Assembly: GCF_000445445.1 (NCBI RefSeq)
Contig: NZ_ASXP01000001.1
Location: forward strand, 1,286,501-1,350,500
Source of the DNA: Sporomusa ovata DSM 2662
Lineage (GTDB): Bacteria; Bacillota; Negativicutes; Sporomusales; Sporomusaceae
Reading direction: 5' to 3'
DNA: 64,000 nucleotides
Below, piece by piece: positions 24,912 to 34,030 of the stretch (position 1 is its first letter; every line of letters starts with the position of its first letter). The notes below the pieces were generated by a model. It worked only from the letters and a program-made list of their open reading frames with translations. It made no database searches and had not been told where the DNA came from. Both the position numbers and the translations under genes were made by a program.

Positions 24912-25751
24912 ATGACGTCTTTTGGTTCGGTCTACTGGATTTTGCGAAAAAATTCGTTAACCCTAATTGGCTGCGTTATTGTGCTGGTCATGCTATTCAT
25001 TGGTTTGGCGGCACCGGTATTGTCTCCCTATGATCCTGTTGCTATTGATATTGTCAATAAACTCCAGGCCCCTGGGGCTGCACACTGGTTTGGTACAGAT
25101 GAGATCGGCCGGGATATTTTCAGCCGGGTACTATATGGCTGTCGCATTTCAATCCAGGTTGGCCTCTATATTGTTTTGCTGGCAGCGGTTGTGGGAACAA
25201 TTGTCGGCAGTATTTCCGGCTATCAGGGTGGTTTACTTGATCAGGTGATTATGACGGTAACTGATATTTTGCTGTCATTCCCTTCGCTTGTGCTGGCAAT
25301 GGCTTTGGCTGCTGCCCTTGGACCCAGCCTGTATAATACTATGCTGGCGGTAGCCATTGTAAAAATTCCCGTGTATGTGCGGCTGGTTCGCGGTCAGGTG
25401 CTGTCATTAAAAGAACAGTCCTATGTTAAAGCGGCCCAGACTTTTGGGGCATCCCCAGCCTGGATTTTGTCTCGTCATATTATTCCCAATAGCCTGGCGC
25501 CGGTTTTGATTCAGATTACGCTTGGTATTGGGGAAGCCATTTTGACTGCGTCTTCTCTTAGCTTCATTGGTCTTGGTGCCCAACCGCCAACACCGGAGTG
25601 GGGGGCCATGATTAGTACAGCGCGGATCTATGCGCTTGACCAATGGTGGTATGTAGCCTTTCCCGGCATAGCCATCTTTATTACTGTAGTTGGTTTTAAC
25701 CTTTTAGGTGATGGGATTCGGGATTTGCTTGATCCCCGCTCGAAAAACTGA
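24912..25751 (+). CDS. ABC transporter permease, DppC type
   Basis: 279 residues. N-terminal helix, then HWFGTDEIGRDIFSRVLYG, the standard DppC/OppC signature, and the EAA loop QSYVKAAQTFGASPAWIL. It starts 3 bases after the DppB-type gene and is its partner. Confidence 0.93.
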   Translation: MTSFGSVYWILRKNSLTLIGCVIVLVMLFIGLAAPVLSPYDPVAIDIVNKLQAPGAAHWFGTDEIGRDIFSRVLYGCRISIQVGLYIVLLAAVVGTIVGSISGYQGGLLDQVIMTVTDILLSFPSLVLAMALAAALGPSLYNTMLAVAIVKIPVYVRLVRGQVLSLKEQSYVKAAQTFGASPAWILSRHIIPNSLAPVLIQITLGIGEAILTASSLSFIGLGAQPPTPEWGAMISTARIYALDQWWYVAFPGIAIFITVVGFNLLGDGIRDLLDPRSKN

Positions 25752-25764
25752 ACAGGAGAATACC

Positions 25765-26745
25765 ATGAAACAAACCATTTTATCGCTAGAAAATGTAACT
25801 GTAGAATTGTTGTCAGGCGGTGAAATACGCCAGGTATTGCAGAACATCAGTTTTGACGTGTTTCCAGGCGAGATTCTCGGACTTGTCGGCGAGTCAGGGT
25901 CAGGAAAATCAGTTACTGCCGCAGCTATTATGCAGCTATTGCCAGGTGGCAGCAAAGCCATTGCCGGCGGAAAAATTTTATTTAAAGGACAGGATTTAGT
26001 CAACAAGACACCGGCGCAGATGCAAGCTATTCGCGGCAATGAGATGGCAATGATTTTTCAGGAACCAATGACCAGCCTGAATCCGGTATTTACAATCGGG
26101 ACACAGTTTGTTGATATTATTCGCACCCATAAGGCCGTTACCAAGCATGAGGCTATCCAACAGGCGCTAAATATGCTCAAGGCAGTACATATACCTGATT
26201 CTGAGCGGATTTTCCAAAGTTATCCGTATGAATTAAGCGGCGGTATGCGGCAACGGGTAATGATTGCCATGGCCCAGTCCTGTTCGCCCTCGCTGTTAAT
26301 TGCCGATGAACCAACAACTGCCCTGGATGTAACCATTCAGGCGCAAATTCTGCGCTTGTTACGAACAACAGTGCAAAATTCTCAGTCGTCAGTCATTTTC
26401 ATTTCCCATGATTTAGGTGTTATTTCTCAGCTTTGTCAGCGAGTAGCTGTAATGTATGCCGGAGAAATTGTCGAATGTGGCAGGGTTGAAACCATTTTGC
26501 AAGATCCAAAGCACCCGTATACGAAGGCATTATTGCATTCAATTCCGGATTTTTCCACCAAAGGCCGGACATTAACGTCTATTCCCGGGACTGTTCCTGA
26601 TGTGCGGGCCATTGTGAATGGATGCCGTTTCCATCCACGGTGTGCTGAGCGTCAGGAAGTTTGCAGCAAACAAAAACCGGCTTCTATAACGTTGCCGGAA
26701 AACCATCGTATTAATTGTTGGCAAGCTTCCAAGGAGAGATACTAA
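25765..26745 (+). CDS. ABC transporter ATP-binding protein, DppD type
   Basis: 326 residues from the ATG at 25765 (AGGAGA site). The longer frame from 25708 lies within the permease gene. Walker A GESGSGKS, signature LSGGMRQR, Walker B LLIADEPT and the C-terminal oligopeptide/dipeptide domain (GCRFHPRCAERQEVC) are present. It overlaps the next gene by one base. Confidence 0.94.
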   Translation: MKQTILSLENVTVELLSGGEIRQVLQNISFDVFPGEILGLVGESGSGKSVTAAAIMQLLPGGSKAIAGGKILFKGQDLVNKTPAQMQAIRGNEMAMIFQEPMTSLNPVFTIGTQFVDIIRTHKAVTKHEAIQQALNMLKAVHIPDSERIFQSYPYELSGGMRQRVMIAMAQSCSPSLLIADEPTTALDVTIQAQILRLLRTTVQNSQSSVIFISHDLGVISQLCQRVAVMYAGEIVECGRVETILQDPKHPYTKALLHSIPDFSTKGRTLTSIPGTVPDVRAIVNGCRFHPRCAERQEVCSKQKPASITLPENHRINCWQASKERY

Positions 26746-27725
26746 TGACTAATTTACTGGAATTAAAAATGGTAGAGAAACATTTTACCAAAAGGTCTAT
26801 ATTAGATAAGACGCAGACCATTCGTGCTGTTGATGGTGTTTCCCTGACGCTGCACAAAGGGGAAACGCTCGGGATTGTCGGCGAGTCCGGCTGTGGGAAA
26901 AGCACACTGGCCAGCCTGATACTTCGTTTGGAAAAACCGACAAGTGGTCAAATTTTACTTGGTGGTATTGATATTGCTCAGTTTTCTGAGGCGCTGCTGC
27001 GCCCCTTGCGCTCGCGTATTCAAATTGTGTTTCAAGATCCCTATTCATCCTTAAATCCGCGGTTTACGGTGAGGCAAATCGTGGCAGAGCCCATGCGGGT
27101 TATAGGGAAATGGATGCCTCGTGAAATTGATGAAAAAGTAGTACAACTATTGGAATTAGTTGGTTTGTCAAAAGAACATCTGCATCGCTATCCACATGAA
27201 TTCAGCGGCGGCCAGCGGCAGCGCCTGTCAATTGCCCGTGCGTTAATAAACGATCTTGAAATTCTTATTTTAGATGAACCTACCTCGGCTTTGGATGTTT
27301 CCGTGCAAGCCCAGGTTTTGAATCTGCTACAGCAGCTGCAAACCGACTTAGGTCTTAGCTATATCTTTATTTCTCACAACTTATCTGTTGTCAAGTATGT
27401 TTCTGACCGGGTTGCCGTCATGTATTTCGGGAAAATTGTGGAGCTGGGAGCAGTAGAGGATGTTATGCTGCAGCCGCTGCATCCTTATACAAAGGAGTTA
27501 ATTGGCGCTGTGCCGGTCATTGGCAGGCCGTTGTCAGAGGTGGATCTTTTTTATCAGGAGCAAAAGAATGCAGCAGGGAATTCAGCCGGTTGCCTGTACT
27601 ACTCAAGGTGCCCACTGGCTAAGAAACATTGTTTGGAAAAACCGGTACCTTTGCTGGAATATGCTGCAGGACACCAGGTTGCTTGTTTGGAGATGCTCAA
27701 ATATCTAAGCAATACGCTTGAATAA
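26745..27725 (+). CDS. ABC transporter ATP-binding protein, DppF type
   Basis: 326 residues from the ATG at 26745 (TAATG overlap). Walker A GESGCGKS, signature FSGGQRQR, Walker B LILDEPT, and the C-terminal domain CLYYSRCPLAKKHC. It pairs with the DppD-type subunit. Its last ~45 bases include an 18-base sequence (27678-27695) repeated beyond the next gene. Confidence 0.94.
   Translation: MTNLLELKMVEKHFTKRSILDKTQTIRAVDGVSLTLHKGETLGIVGESGCGKSTLASLILRLEKPTSGQILLGGIDIAQFSEALLRPLRSRIQIVFQDPYSSLNPRFTVRQIVAEPMRVIGKWMPREIDEKVVQLLELVGLSKEHLHRYPHEFSGGQRQRLSIARALINDLEILILDEPTSALDVSVQAQVLNLLQQLQTDLGLSYIFISHNLSVVKYVSDRVAVMYFGKIVELGAVEDVMLQPLHPYTKELIGAVPVIGRPLSEVDLFYQEQKNAAGNSAGCLYYSRCPLAKKHCLEKPVPLLEYAAGHQVACLEMLKYLSNTLE
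27678..27695 (+). repeat. 18-bp direct repeat, left copy
   Basis: GTTGCTTGTTTGGAGATG inside the 3' end of the DppF-type gene. An identical copy is at 28808-28825. Confidence 0.85.
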
Positions 27726-27751
27726 TTTTCTTTAATTAGGTACAATATAAG

Positions 27752-27783
27752 AAAAAGGGCCGACATGCTCTAACATGCCAGCC
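27752..27783 (-). terminator. Minus-strand terminator of the phosphotransferase gene
   Basis: On the minus strand GGCTGGCATG (27783-27774) pairs with CATGTCGGCC (27767-27758) using two G-U pairs and is followed by CTTTTT. On the plus strand the same arms mismatch, so it works for the minus strand. A second inverted repeat lies at 27793-27807 (CTAACC/GGTTAG). Confidence 0.7.
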
Positions 27784-27827
27784 TTGGGTTGCCTAACCAA
27801 CGGTTAGCCCAAAATGCGAGATTAAAG

Positions 27828-27863
27828 AAAGTAACCGCACTATTGAGCCAGGGCGGTTACTTT
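27828..27863 (-). terminator. Hairpin at the phosphotransferase stop codon
   Basis: AAAGTAACCGC (27828-27838) pairs with GCGGTTACTTT (27853-27863), perfect 11 bp. The second arm contains the 3' end of the minus-strand gene. It may terminate from both sides. Confidence 0.6.
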
Positions 27864-28774
27864 GCTTTGCTATATGGCAAATACCATTTAGGAACAATTG
27901 TTTGAAACTGATCATACCACTCCAAAGCATACTCTATCTGGTTACGCATAATGTCAATTTGCTCTTGTCCATATGGAATAGCCCATGGTACTGATGACAA
28001 AAGATTTGATGCAATATAAAGTGCCATCAGCCGAAAAAATAGTTCCGGTACATCATTTTCAAAGTACCCATTGATCCGTCCCGCCGCAAATACACTACTT
28101 GCACATGCACACCAAACAATGCGGTTAAACTCTTCCCAGGGATCACCATAGTCCAGCCGATCAAAATCTATAATACCTAGTTCGTAATTATTGGTAATGA
28201 TCATATTTCCAATGTGGTAATCACCATGCTGGAATGTTTGCGGACGAGTGTCTAGAAGGTATCTGGTTTTTTCAATATAATCTAGAATTTTGTCAACACC
28301 ATGAATTTCAATACCACATGCATAATATTTATTGATATTACGATCAATTTTTCGATTAAAACGATTTGTCCAGGGAATATAGTTTTCCGGTGCAGAAATT
28401 GAATGCATCTTTCTCAGTGCTTTTCCCGCTTTTACTCCCAGGTTATACTGTTCTTTATTATTCAAAGTAGATAGAGCATCTTTTACGTCTTTTCCTTCAA
28501 TCCAAGCTAACAAAAAATAGACATGTGTTCCTTTATTACAAACACCAAAATCAATCGGCCTTGAGATTAACACGTCAATTTCATCAAGCCGTTTTAACGT
28601 CTCATAATCTTTTTTTCTAACTTCATACTTTGAGATATCAGAAATACGCAACAAAAATTGCGCTCCCCCATTAGTTACAATATGATACTTTTTATCATCA
28701 GACCAACCCTTGTAAATTGGCTCAATTATTGTCCATTTATCTGAGCCTGATATTTCTTGAAATAATGTTTGCAT
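27857..28774 (-). CDS. Aminoglycoside phosphotransferase (APH) family protein
   Basis: 305 residues of the APH/choline-kinase fold. HGDYHIGNMI is the catalytic loop (Brenner motif) and LGIIDFDRLDYGDPWEEF the metal-binding segment. The N-terminal lobe has FLLRISD. Family members phosphorylate antibiotics, sugars or other small molecules; the substrate is not predictable here. Base composition is clearly more AT-rich than the neighbours, and the gene lies between 18-bp direct repeats, which suggests acquisition by transfer. Confidence 0.85.
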   Translation of the reverse strand: MQTLFQEISGSDKWTIIEPIYKGWSDDKKYHIVTNGGAQFLLRISDISKYEVRKKDYETLKRLDEIDVLISRPIDFGVCNKGTHVYFLLAWIEGKDVKDALSTLNNKEQYNLGVKAGKALRKMHSISAPENYIPWTNRFNRKIDRNINKYYACGIEIHGVDKILDYIEKTRYLLDTRPQTFQHGDYHIGNMIITNNYELGIIDFDRLDYGDPWEEFNRIVWCACASSVFAAGRINGYFENDVPELFFRLMALYIASNLLSSVPWAIPYGQEQIDIMRNQIEYALEWYDQFQTIVPKWYLPYSKAK

Positions 28775-28807
28775 TTCTTATCCTCCAAATTCAGAAAATA
28801 TGCTTCA

Positions 28808-28825
28808 GTTGCTTGTTTGGAGATG
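28808..28825 (+). repeat. 18-bp direct repeat, right copy
   Basis: Identical to 27678-27695. The two copies bracket the minus-strand phosphotransferase cassette (spacing 1130 bases). Confidence 0.85.
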
Positions 28826-28850
28826 AAAAATAGTGAGTAAAACAAAATGG

Positions 28851-28895
28851 GGGTGTCTCGCATAGGTAAAAACAACCTATGCGAGACACCCTTCT
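28851..28895. terminator. Bidirectional terminator
   Basis: GGGTGTCTCGCATAGGT (28851-28867) pairs perfectly with ACCTATGCGAGACACCC (28875-28891), followed by TTCTTTT. On the minus strand it serves the hutP-like gene. Confidence 0.85.
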
Positions 28896-28900
28896 TTTAG

Positions 28901-29326
28901 TTATTCTAACGGTAATGAACGATGGGAAAGTCCTACAGCAACTTCATTAAGATTTAATACGCCAACTCCAAAATAAACAGCTACGCAAAGATGCTCGCCA
29001 TAACGGGCGATACCAATTTTGCCGCCCACATTAAGGCCTACTGCTTTAGTGGCAATTTGCTCTAAGGCGTCATGCACAGCACCGGCAACAGCACCTTCAC
29101 CGATATGATTGGAGGGTACTAAATTTTGACGCTGGGCAGCCACAGCGGCCCTTTCAATAATTTTTTTCACTGAGGGAATAAACTCGCCCCCAAAATCTAC
29201 AGCTACTGTCAGTATGTTTTGTTTTGTAAGCAACTGGCGGATAGCCTGTTCATCTTGTCTGCTGTCACTAATAGCCATTCGCAAAGCAGCTCGTCCGACA
29301 TCGATACTGGTTATATCATTATTCAT
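28901..29326 (-). CDS. HutP-family RNA-binding antiterminator-like protein
   Basis: 141 residues from the ATG at 29326, which follows CAGGAGAG; the longer frame to 29392 lies in the symporter gene. The C-terminal half (GEGAVAGAVHDALEQI, KAVGLNVGGKIGIARYG, VAVYFGVGVLNLNEVAVGLSH) matches the fold and order of HutP, the histidine-responsive antiterminator of the B. subtilis hut operon. Compared with B. subtilis HutP as I remember it, two of the metal-binding histidines appear to be replaced by glycine, while the C-terminal histidine (GLSH) is kept, so the ligand may differ. It is cotranscribed with the Na+/solute symporter. Confidence 0.7.
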   Translation of the reverse strand: MNNDITSIDVGRAALRMAISDSRQDEQAIRQLLTKQNILTVAVDFGGEFIPSVKKIIERAAVAAQRQNLVPSNHIGEGAVAGAVHDALEQIATKAVGLNVGGKIGIARYGEHLCVAVYFGVGVLNLNEVAVGLSHRSLPLE

Positions 29327-29339
29327 AAATGCTCTCCTG

Positions 29340-30755
29340 TTATTCGTTCGTAATAATGATAGGCTGATCTGAAGTAATTTTCTGCGTATCAAAGATCGCC
29401 ACTGTCAGGAAGGTTAGCAAACAGACTGACCACTCTAAATAGATGGGGTGGGCAAATACTCGCACTGCAGGAATGAATTGCCAAGCCAATAACGCCAGGA
29501 TGCCGGCAAGTGTTGTATAGAAAGCTGAACTCCGGCGACATAAGCTTGGTGCAAAGAGGGTGGCAAGAAATACAAGTGTAAAAGCTGTTGTTAAGCTTAA
29601 GCCCAGTAATAAGGTTTTCAAAATTCCTACTGCATTAAAGGCCAGCCATAGCGTAATAACCCCAAGGGCTAAAATGGTTACGCGATTAATTATTACATAT
29701 TTACTCTCCGTAACCTCAGAGTTGATGAAGCGTTTATAGATGTCCTGGGAAAACAAGGTGCCCGCGCCGAGCAGCAGGGTGCAGGCTGTTGATACATCGG
29801 CTGCCCATAATGCGGCCAGGGTGGTACCGGAGATTATGGGATCAAGTCCCATAATAATCTTGGGCATTGCCAAGGTTGCCTGAACAGTAGGCATCGCTAC
29901 TTTGGCGGCAAGACCCATGACGGCACAAAGGAACCCAATCGGGAAAATTAGGACTGCGCCCCAAATAAAACCGTGTTTTGCAGCTTTGGCACTAGCAGCG
30001 CCACAAGCAATTTGTACCGGACCCTGTGCTGTTATTGACTGGGTAATCATGACCGCAAACCAGGCAATTATAGTAGCTAGTCCCAGACCGCCGAGTGGGC
30101 CAAACCAATCGGTGCCAGGCGGTAATTTGGTCGCGATGGCGGGTAACCCACCTTGCTGGTTTACTGTCATGATGGTTCCCGTAATAACACCAATATAGAT
30201 GAGAATAATACTAACGACATTTGATAGGCCTGAAGACCATAACCCGCCGATCAAAGTTACACCAATGAAAACAACGGCGCTGGTAATCATACCACCGGTA
30301 AAAGAGAAGATCCCGGGCAGCAAAGAAGACAAAATCGCTCCGCCGGCCAGGTATTGCATGGAGGTTATGACTACTTGGATGGTAATTAAACCAATAACAC
30401 TAATTACACGGCCTTTTTTATCATAATACCGCTCAAATAATTCAGGAATAGTAGTGCAGTTCATTGCACGATATTTACCGGCTGCCAGTACACCCATTAC
30501 CAAGGCGCCTGCTGACCAGGCGCCATTGTACCAACCGGCGGCAATACCTGCGGTGAAGGCATTTTCAGCAACGCCAATGGTCGAGGCAGCGCCTACGGCC
30601 AAACCGGTAACATTGGCAGCAACTAACAGCGTATTCATCTGCCGTCCGCCAAATAAAAAGTTTATACTGCCGCCTGCGGCCTTACGTTTAGCGTAAAGAC
30701 TAATGACAAAAAGCATAAAAATATACAGAATTACGATTGAAAATTGTACCGACAT
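29340..30755 (-). CDS. Sodium:solute symporter family protein
   Basis: 471 residues with about 13 membrane helices. The region GLAVGAASTIGVAENAFTAG after the first helix and the YRAMNCTTIPELFERYYDKKGR loop are characteristic of the SSS family. The substrate is unknown (the family includes proline, pantothenate, sugar and other carriers). It is followed after 13 bases by the HutP-like gene, which suggests amino-acid-linked control (inference). Confidence 0.9.
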   Translation of the reverse strand: MSVQFSIVILYIFMLFVISLYAKRKAAGGSINFLFGGRQMNTLLVAANVTGLAVGAASTIGVAENAFTAGIAAGWYNGAWSAGALVMGVLAAGKYRAMNCTTIPELFERYYDKKGRVISVIGLITIQVVITSMQYLAGGAILSSLLPGIFSFTGGMITSAVVFIGVTLIGGLWSSGLSNVVSIILIYIGVITGTIMTVNQQGGLPAIATKLPPGTDWFGPLGGLGLATIIAWFAVMITQSITAQGPVQIACGAASAKAAKHGFIWGAVLIFPIGFLCAVMGLAAKVAMPTVQATLAMPKIIMGLDPIISGTTLAALWAADVSTACTLLLGAGTLFSQDIYKRFINSEVTESKYVIINRVTILALGVITLWLAFNAVGILKTLLLGLSLTTAFTLVFLATLFAPSLCRRSSAFYTTLAGILALLAWQFIPAVRVFAHPIYLEWSVCLLTFLTVAIFDTQKITSDQPIIITNE

Positions 30756-30817
30756 ATTCCATCCTACCTTTCTACACCTAACTAGTTATTGGCCGGGTAA
30801 ACACAATCACTCACTTT

Positions 30818-30906
30818 CCGGGCTCTTACAATCCTGCCATCCTACACTATCGGGCCAAAACAAATTCTACAAATTTTATGGTAATCAATTAGGTAATATG
30901 TGTCAA
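30818..30906 (-). promoter_or_regulatory. Promoter and NAG-rich leader of the symporter-hutP operon
   Basis: On the minus strand: TTGACA (30906-30901), 17-base spacer, TACCAT (30883-30878). About 20 bases into the predicted leader lies a run of NAG triplets (TAG, TAG, CAG, AAG within 30820-30850), reminiscent of HutP binding sites, which are spaced NAG triplets. TTGGCC/GGCCAA arms could fold the leader. Confidence 0.45.
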
Positions 30907-31008
30907 TGGTGATATTTGTAAAATAACTTACAAATATTGCAAACATAGCAGGATATTGGCGCTATATGTTGAAATAGTATTGTCAAAAGCATAATGAGAG
31001 GTAGACTT

Positions 31009-31620
31009 ATGGGGATTCTACAGAAAAAGCTGCTGATTGTGGTTCTGCTGGCGTGCGGGATAGTAGTCGTTAGTTTCTACGGCTTTTGGCAAAAAACAAC
31101 GGATGAATCAGGGGCGAACGAGGTGTCAACTGCTCCTGGAAAAGTAACAGCCACCAATACTGCTGCTACTGCGAATAGTGCTGCAGGCAGCGAGGTTGTT
31201 GTCTATGTTAGTGGTGGAGTGAATAAACCCGGTGTATATAAACTTCCCCAGGGCAGCCGGATCGTTGATGCGGTTACTGCAGCAGGAGGATTTGCCCTCG
31301 GCGCAGATCCAGCCAAAATTAATTTGGCATTGCATTTGAAAGATGAGATGCAAGTCAATGTTCCTTATATAATTACTGCTGCCGGTAATGGTACTCTCAA
31401 TTCAGGCGCGTCTGCCGGCAATTCTAATGATAAAATTAATATCAATACCGCCTCTGCAGCTGAGCTTGATAAGCTGCCAGGCATTGGTCCGTCACTGGCG
31501 GAACGGATTGCACAGTTTCGTACAGCTAACGGGCCGTTTAGTGATCTTGCTGACCTCAAAAAAGTCCCTGGAATTGGGGAAGCCAAATACAATCAGTTTA
31601 AAGATAAGATATCCCTGTAG
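31009..31620 (+). CDS. comEA: Competence protein ComEA
   Basis: 203 residues from the ATG at 31009 (AGAGG upstream). A membrane anchor lies at residues ~6-27. An SLBB domain (VVVYVSGGVNKPGVYKLP) follows, then two helix-hairpin-helix motifs (KININTASAAELDKLPGIG and DLKKVPGIGEAKYNQF). ComEA binds incoming DNA during transformation. It starts 2 bases before comEC. Confidence 0.94.
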   Translation: MGILQKKLLIVVLLACGIVVVSFYGFWQKTTDESGANEVSTAPGKVTATNTAATANSAAGSEVVVYVSGGVNKPGVYKLPQGSRIVDAVTAAGGFALGADPAKINLALHLKDEMQVNVPYIITAAGNGTLNSGASAGNSNDKININTASAAELDKLPGIGPSLAERIAQFRTANGPFSDLADLKKVPGIGEAKYNQFKDKISL

Positions 31621-31622
31621 CC

Positions 31623-34013
31623 ATGGAACTAACCAATATCCTTTTATTTGCCTGTGCTGCTTTTGCCGCAGGCATCTGGCTGGCGGCATTATATAGCTGG
31701 CATTTTCCCACTCTTGTACTATTGGCTGTTTTATTGATAATAACCTCATTATGGCGAATTATTCGTAATTATCAGCAAAGCTTTTGGCCTGTTATCGCCC
31801 TGTTTTTTGTAGCTGGAATGCTTTGCTATCATCAGGCTGTTATGGTACGAGCTGATGATATTGGCTATTATGCAGGCCAGACTGTTACTATCGAAGGTAC
31901 TCTGGTGGCTGTTCCTGAGATAACACCGATTGACGAACAAACAAGACGGGTACGCTATTTGCTCAAAGCGGAAAAGGTTACACCCGCAGGAGCAAAGGCT
32001 GCCTGCTCTGTTACAGGAAATATCAGAATAAATACCCAGTATAAAGAGAAAACGAGTAAACCGGCAGCCTATGGCGACAAAGTAACCGTTACTGGAAAAT
32101 TATTAGAACTTCATGGCTACAATAATCCAGGTCAGATTGATATGGTTGCCGCTCTTAAACGGCAGGGTATCAGCGCCCGCATGAGCGGACAAGAACAAAT
32201 GCTGCAGGTGCTTACTCCTTACAAGGGGTATTCGTGGCAGGTAGTCCTGACCAACTGGCGCGACAGGATGGTCACCGGGCTGCAACAAGTAATGCCGGTA
32301 AATGATGCTGCTATTTTAACAGCTGTTCTATTTGGCGGCTATCAGGGGATAAATAAGGATGTTATCACTGATTTCGCGGCGACAGGGTTAATTCATATTT
32401 TATCCGTATCAGGTGCGCATATCGCGCTTGTGGTTGGTTTGATAACCTGGTTTGGCAGACGTCTGCGCTGGGGCGCTTTATTCACGGTAACCCTGGCGGC
32501 GGTGGCAGTTATTCTCTATGCCTGCATGAGCGGGCTAACGCCACCAGTCATACGTTCTGCGCTTATGGGGCTTATAAGCTTGCTGGCGGTAATACTTGAA
32601 CGGGAGAGTTATGCCCCGGCAGCCTTGGCAGTTACTGCATTAGCGATGCTCATTTATCAGCCGCTGTTATTATTTGATATCAGTTTTCAATTATCTTTTG
32701 GCGCTACCGCCGGGTTGGTCTTTTTGTATCAGCAGACGGTAGATTATCTGTCACGCTGGCCTTCCTGGCTAGCAGGACCGTTAGCAGTGACGCTTGCGGC
32801 GCAGCTTTGTGTATTGCCGGTAATTGCCTGGTATTTCAATAGTTTCTCACTGATCTCTTTTGCAGCTAATATTATTGTCTTGCCTGTTATCGAGCTGGTA
32901 ATTATTCTGGGCTTGGCAGGAGTCATTATTTATACAATGGTTCCGGTTGCCGGCAATATAATCTTTGTGATTAGCAGTCTCTTAATCGGTCTTGTTATGC
33001 TGCTTACCGAACTACTGGCAGCAGTGCCTTATAGTACTGTATTTATACCCGCAATCGGGATAGCAGGCAGTGCCGTATATTATTTCGTCTTAGCCTGGGT
33101 TTATGGCTGGCGTCCGTTTAAACTGCCAGGGCCGGGGCAGCTTATTTGTCAATGGCCGCGTTCCTGCAGTTTGTCAGCAGTACTGCTTAGTATCACCATG
33201 GCAGTGTATGCCTGGTATCCGAATCCCCTGACAGTGCATTTTATTGATGTGGGGCAGGGGGATGCAGCATTGATTATTACTCCCCATGGCCAAGCGGTTT
33301 TGGTTGATACTGGCGGAACTATGGGAGAGTCAGATTTCGATATCGGGGCAAGGGTAGTTGCTCCCTATCTTAAGCATTACGGCGTGAGGGCGGTTGATTA
33401 TCTGATTTTAACCCATGGGCATCAGGATCATGCTGGTGGAGCAGCTGGTGTTGCCAGTGCCATTAAGGTTGCTAACGTGCTCTTGCCGCCAGAAGAATAT
33501 TCACCGGCAGTACAAGCCTTGCTTCGCACCCAACCACCGGTAGCGGTTATTCCTGCCTATACGGGTCAACGCTTTGAGCTTGACAAAGTAATAGTAAGTA
33601 TCGAGCAGGCCGGGGACGAATCTGAGACCATTTTGCGTGCCGCTGCCACTGGTGAAAATGAAGTGTCCAGTGTAATTCGGGCGAGCTATGGGCAGCATAG
33701 TTTTTTGCTTACCGGCGATTTGCCGGCACAGGGGGAAGCGGCACTTTTGACAAAAGGCCTTGCAGCGTGTACTGTATTAAAGGTAGGACATCATGGCTCC
33801 AGAACATCCACTACCGAACCTTTTCTGCAAGCTGCTGCTCCTGAATTTGCGGTTATTTCTGCCGGCTATGGTAACCAATTCGGTCACCCGCACCCGGAAA
33901 CACTAAACCGGCTTGCCGCAAGGAAAATTGAAGTGTATCGTACAGATAAACAGGGTGCGATAGTGTTTACCTCAAACGGCAAACAGTTAACGGTTGAACC
34001 TTATATTAAATAA
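31623..34013 (+). CDS. comEC: DNA internalisation protein ComEC/Rec2
   Basis: 796 residues. An N-terminal membrane and DUF4131 region, then the Competence domain with many helices (ATGLIHILSVSGAHIALVVG, residues ~250-500), then a metallo-beta-lactamase domain with DVGQGDAALI and LILTHGHQDHAGG. It forms the channel for DNA uptake. Length is usual for the family. Confidence 0.95.
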   Translation: MELTNILLFACAAFAAGIWLAALYSWHFPTLVLLAVLLIITSLWRIIRNYQQSFWPVIALFFVAGMLCYHQAVMVRADDIGYYAGQTVTIEGTLVAVPEITPIDEQTRRVRYLLKAEKVTPAGAKAACSVTGNIRINTQYKEKTSKPAAYGDKVTVTGKLLELHGYNNPGQIDMVAALKRQGISARMSGQEQMLQVLTPYKGYSWQVVLTNWRDRMVTGLQQVMPVNDAAILTAVLFGGYQGINKDVITDFAATGLIHILSVSGAHIALVVGLITWFGRRLRWGALFTVTLAAVAVILYACMSGLTPPVIRSALMGLISLLAVILERESYAPAALAVTALAMLIYQPLLLFDISFQLSFGATAGLVFLYQQTVDYLSRWPSWLAGPLAVTLAAQLCVLPVIAWYFNSFSLISFAANIIVLPVIELVIILGLAGVIIYTMVPVAGNIIFVISSLLIGLVMLLTELLAAVPYSTVFIPAIGIAGSAVYYFVLAWVYGWRPFKLPGPGQLICQWPRSCSLSAVLLSITMAVYAWYPNPLTVHFIDVGQGDAALIITPHGQAVLVDTGGTMGESDFDIGARVVAPYLKHYGVRAVDYLILTHGHQDHAGGAAGVASAIKVANVLLPPEEYSPAVQALLRTQPPVAVIPAYTGQRFELDKVIVSIEQAGDESETILRAAATGENEVSSVIRASYGQHSFLLTGDLPAQGEAALLTKGLAACTVLKVGHHGSRTSTTEPFLQAAAPEFAVISAGYGNQFGHPHPETLNRLAARKIEVYRTDKQGAIVFTSNGKQLTVEPYIK

Positions 34014-34030
34014 TAAAAATGTGGTGAAAT

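Noticed and set aside
29902..30696. Plus-strand ORFs opposite the symporter gene
   Set aside because: They are antisense shadows of a GC-biased membrane protein gene, without ribosome sites or recognisable domains.
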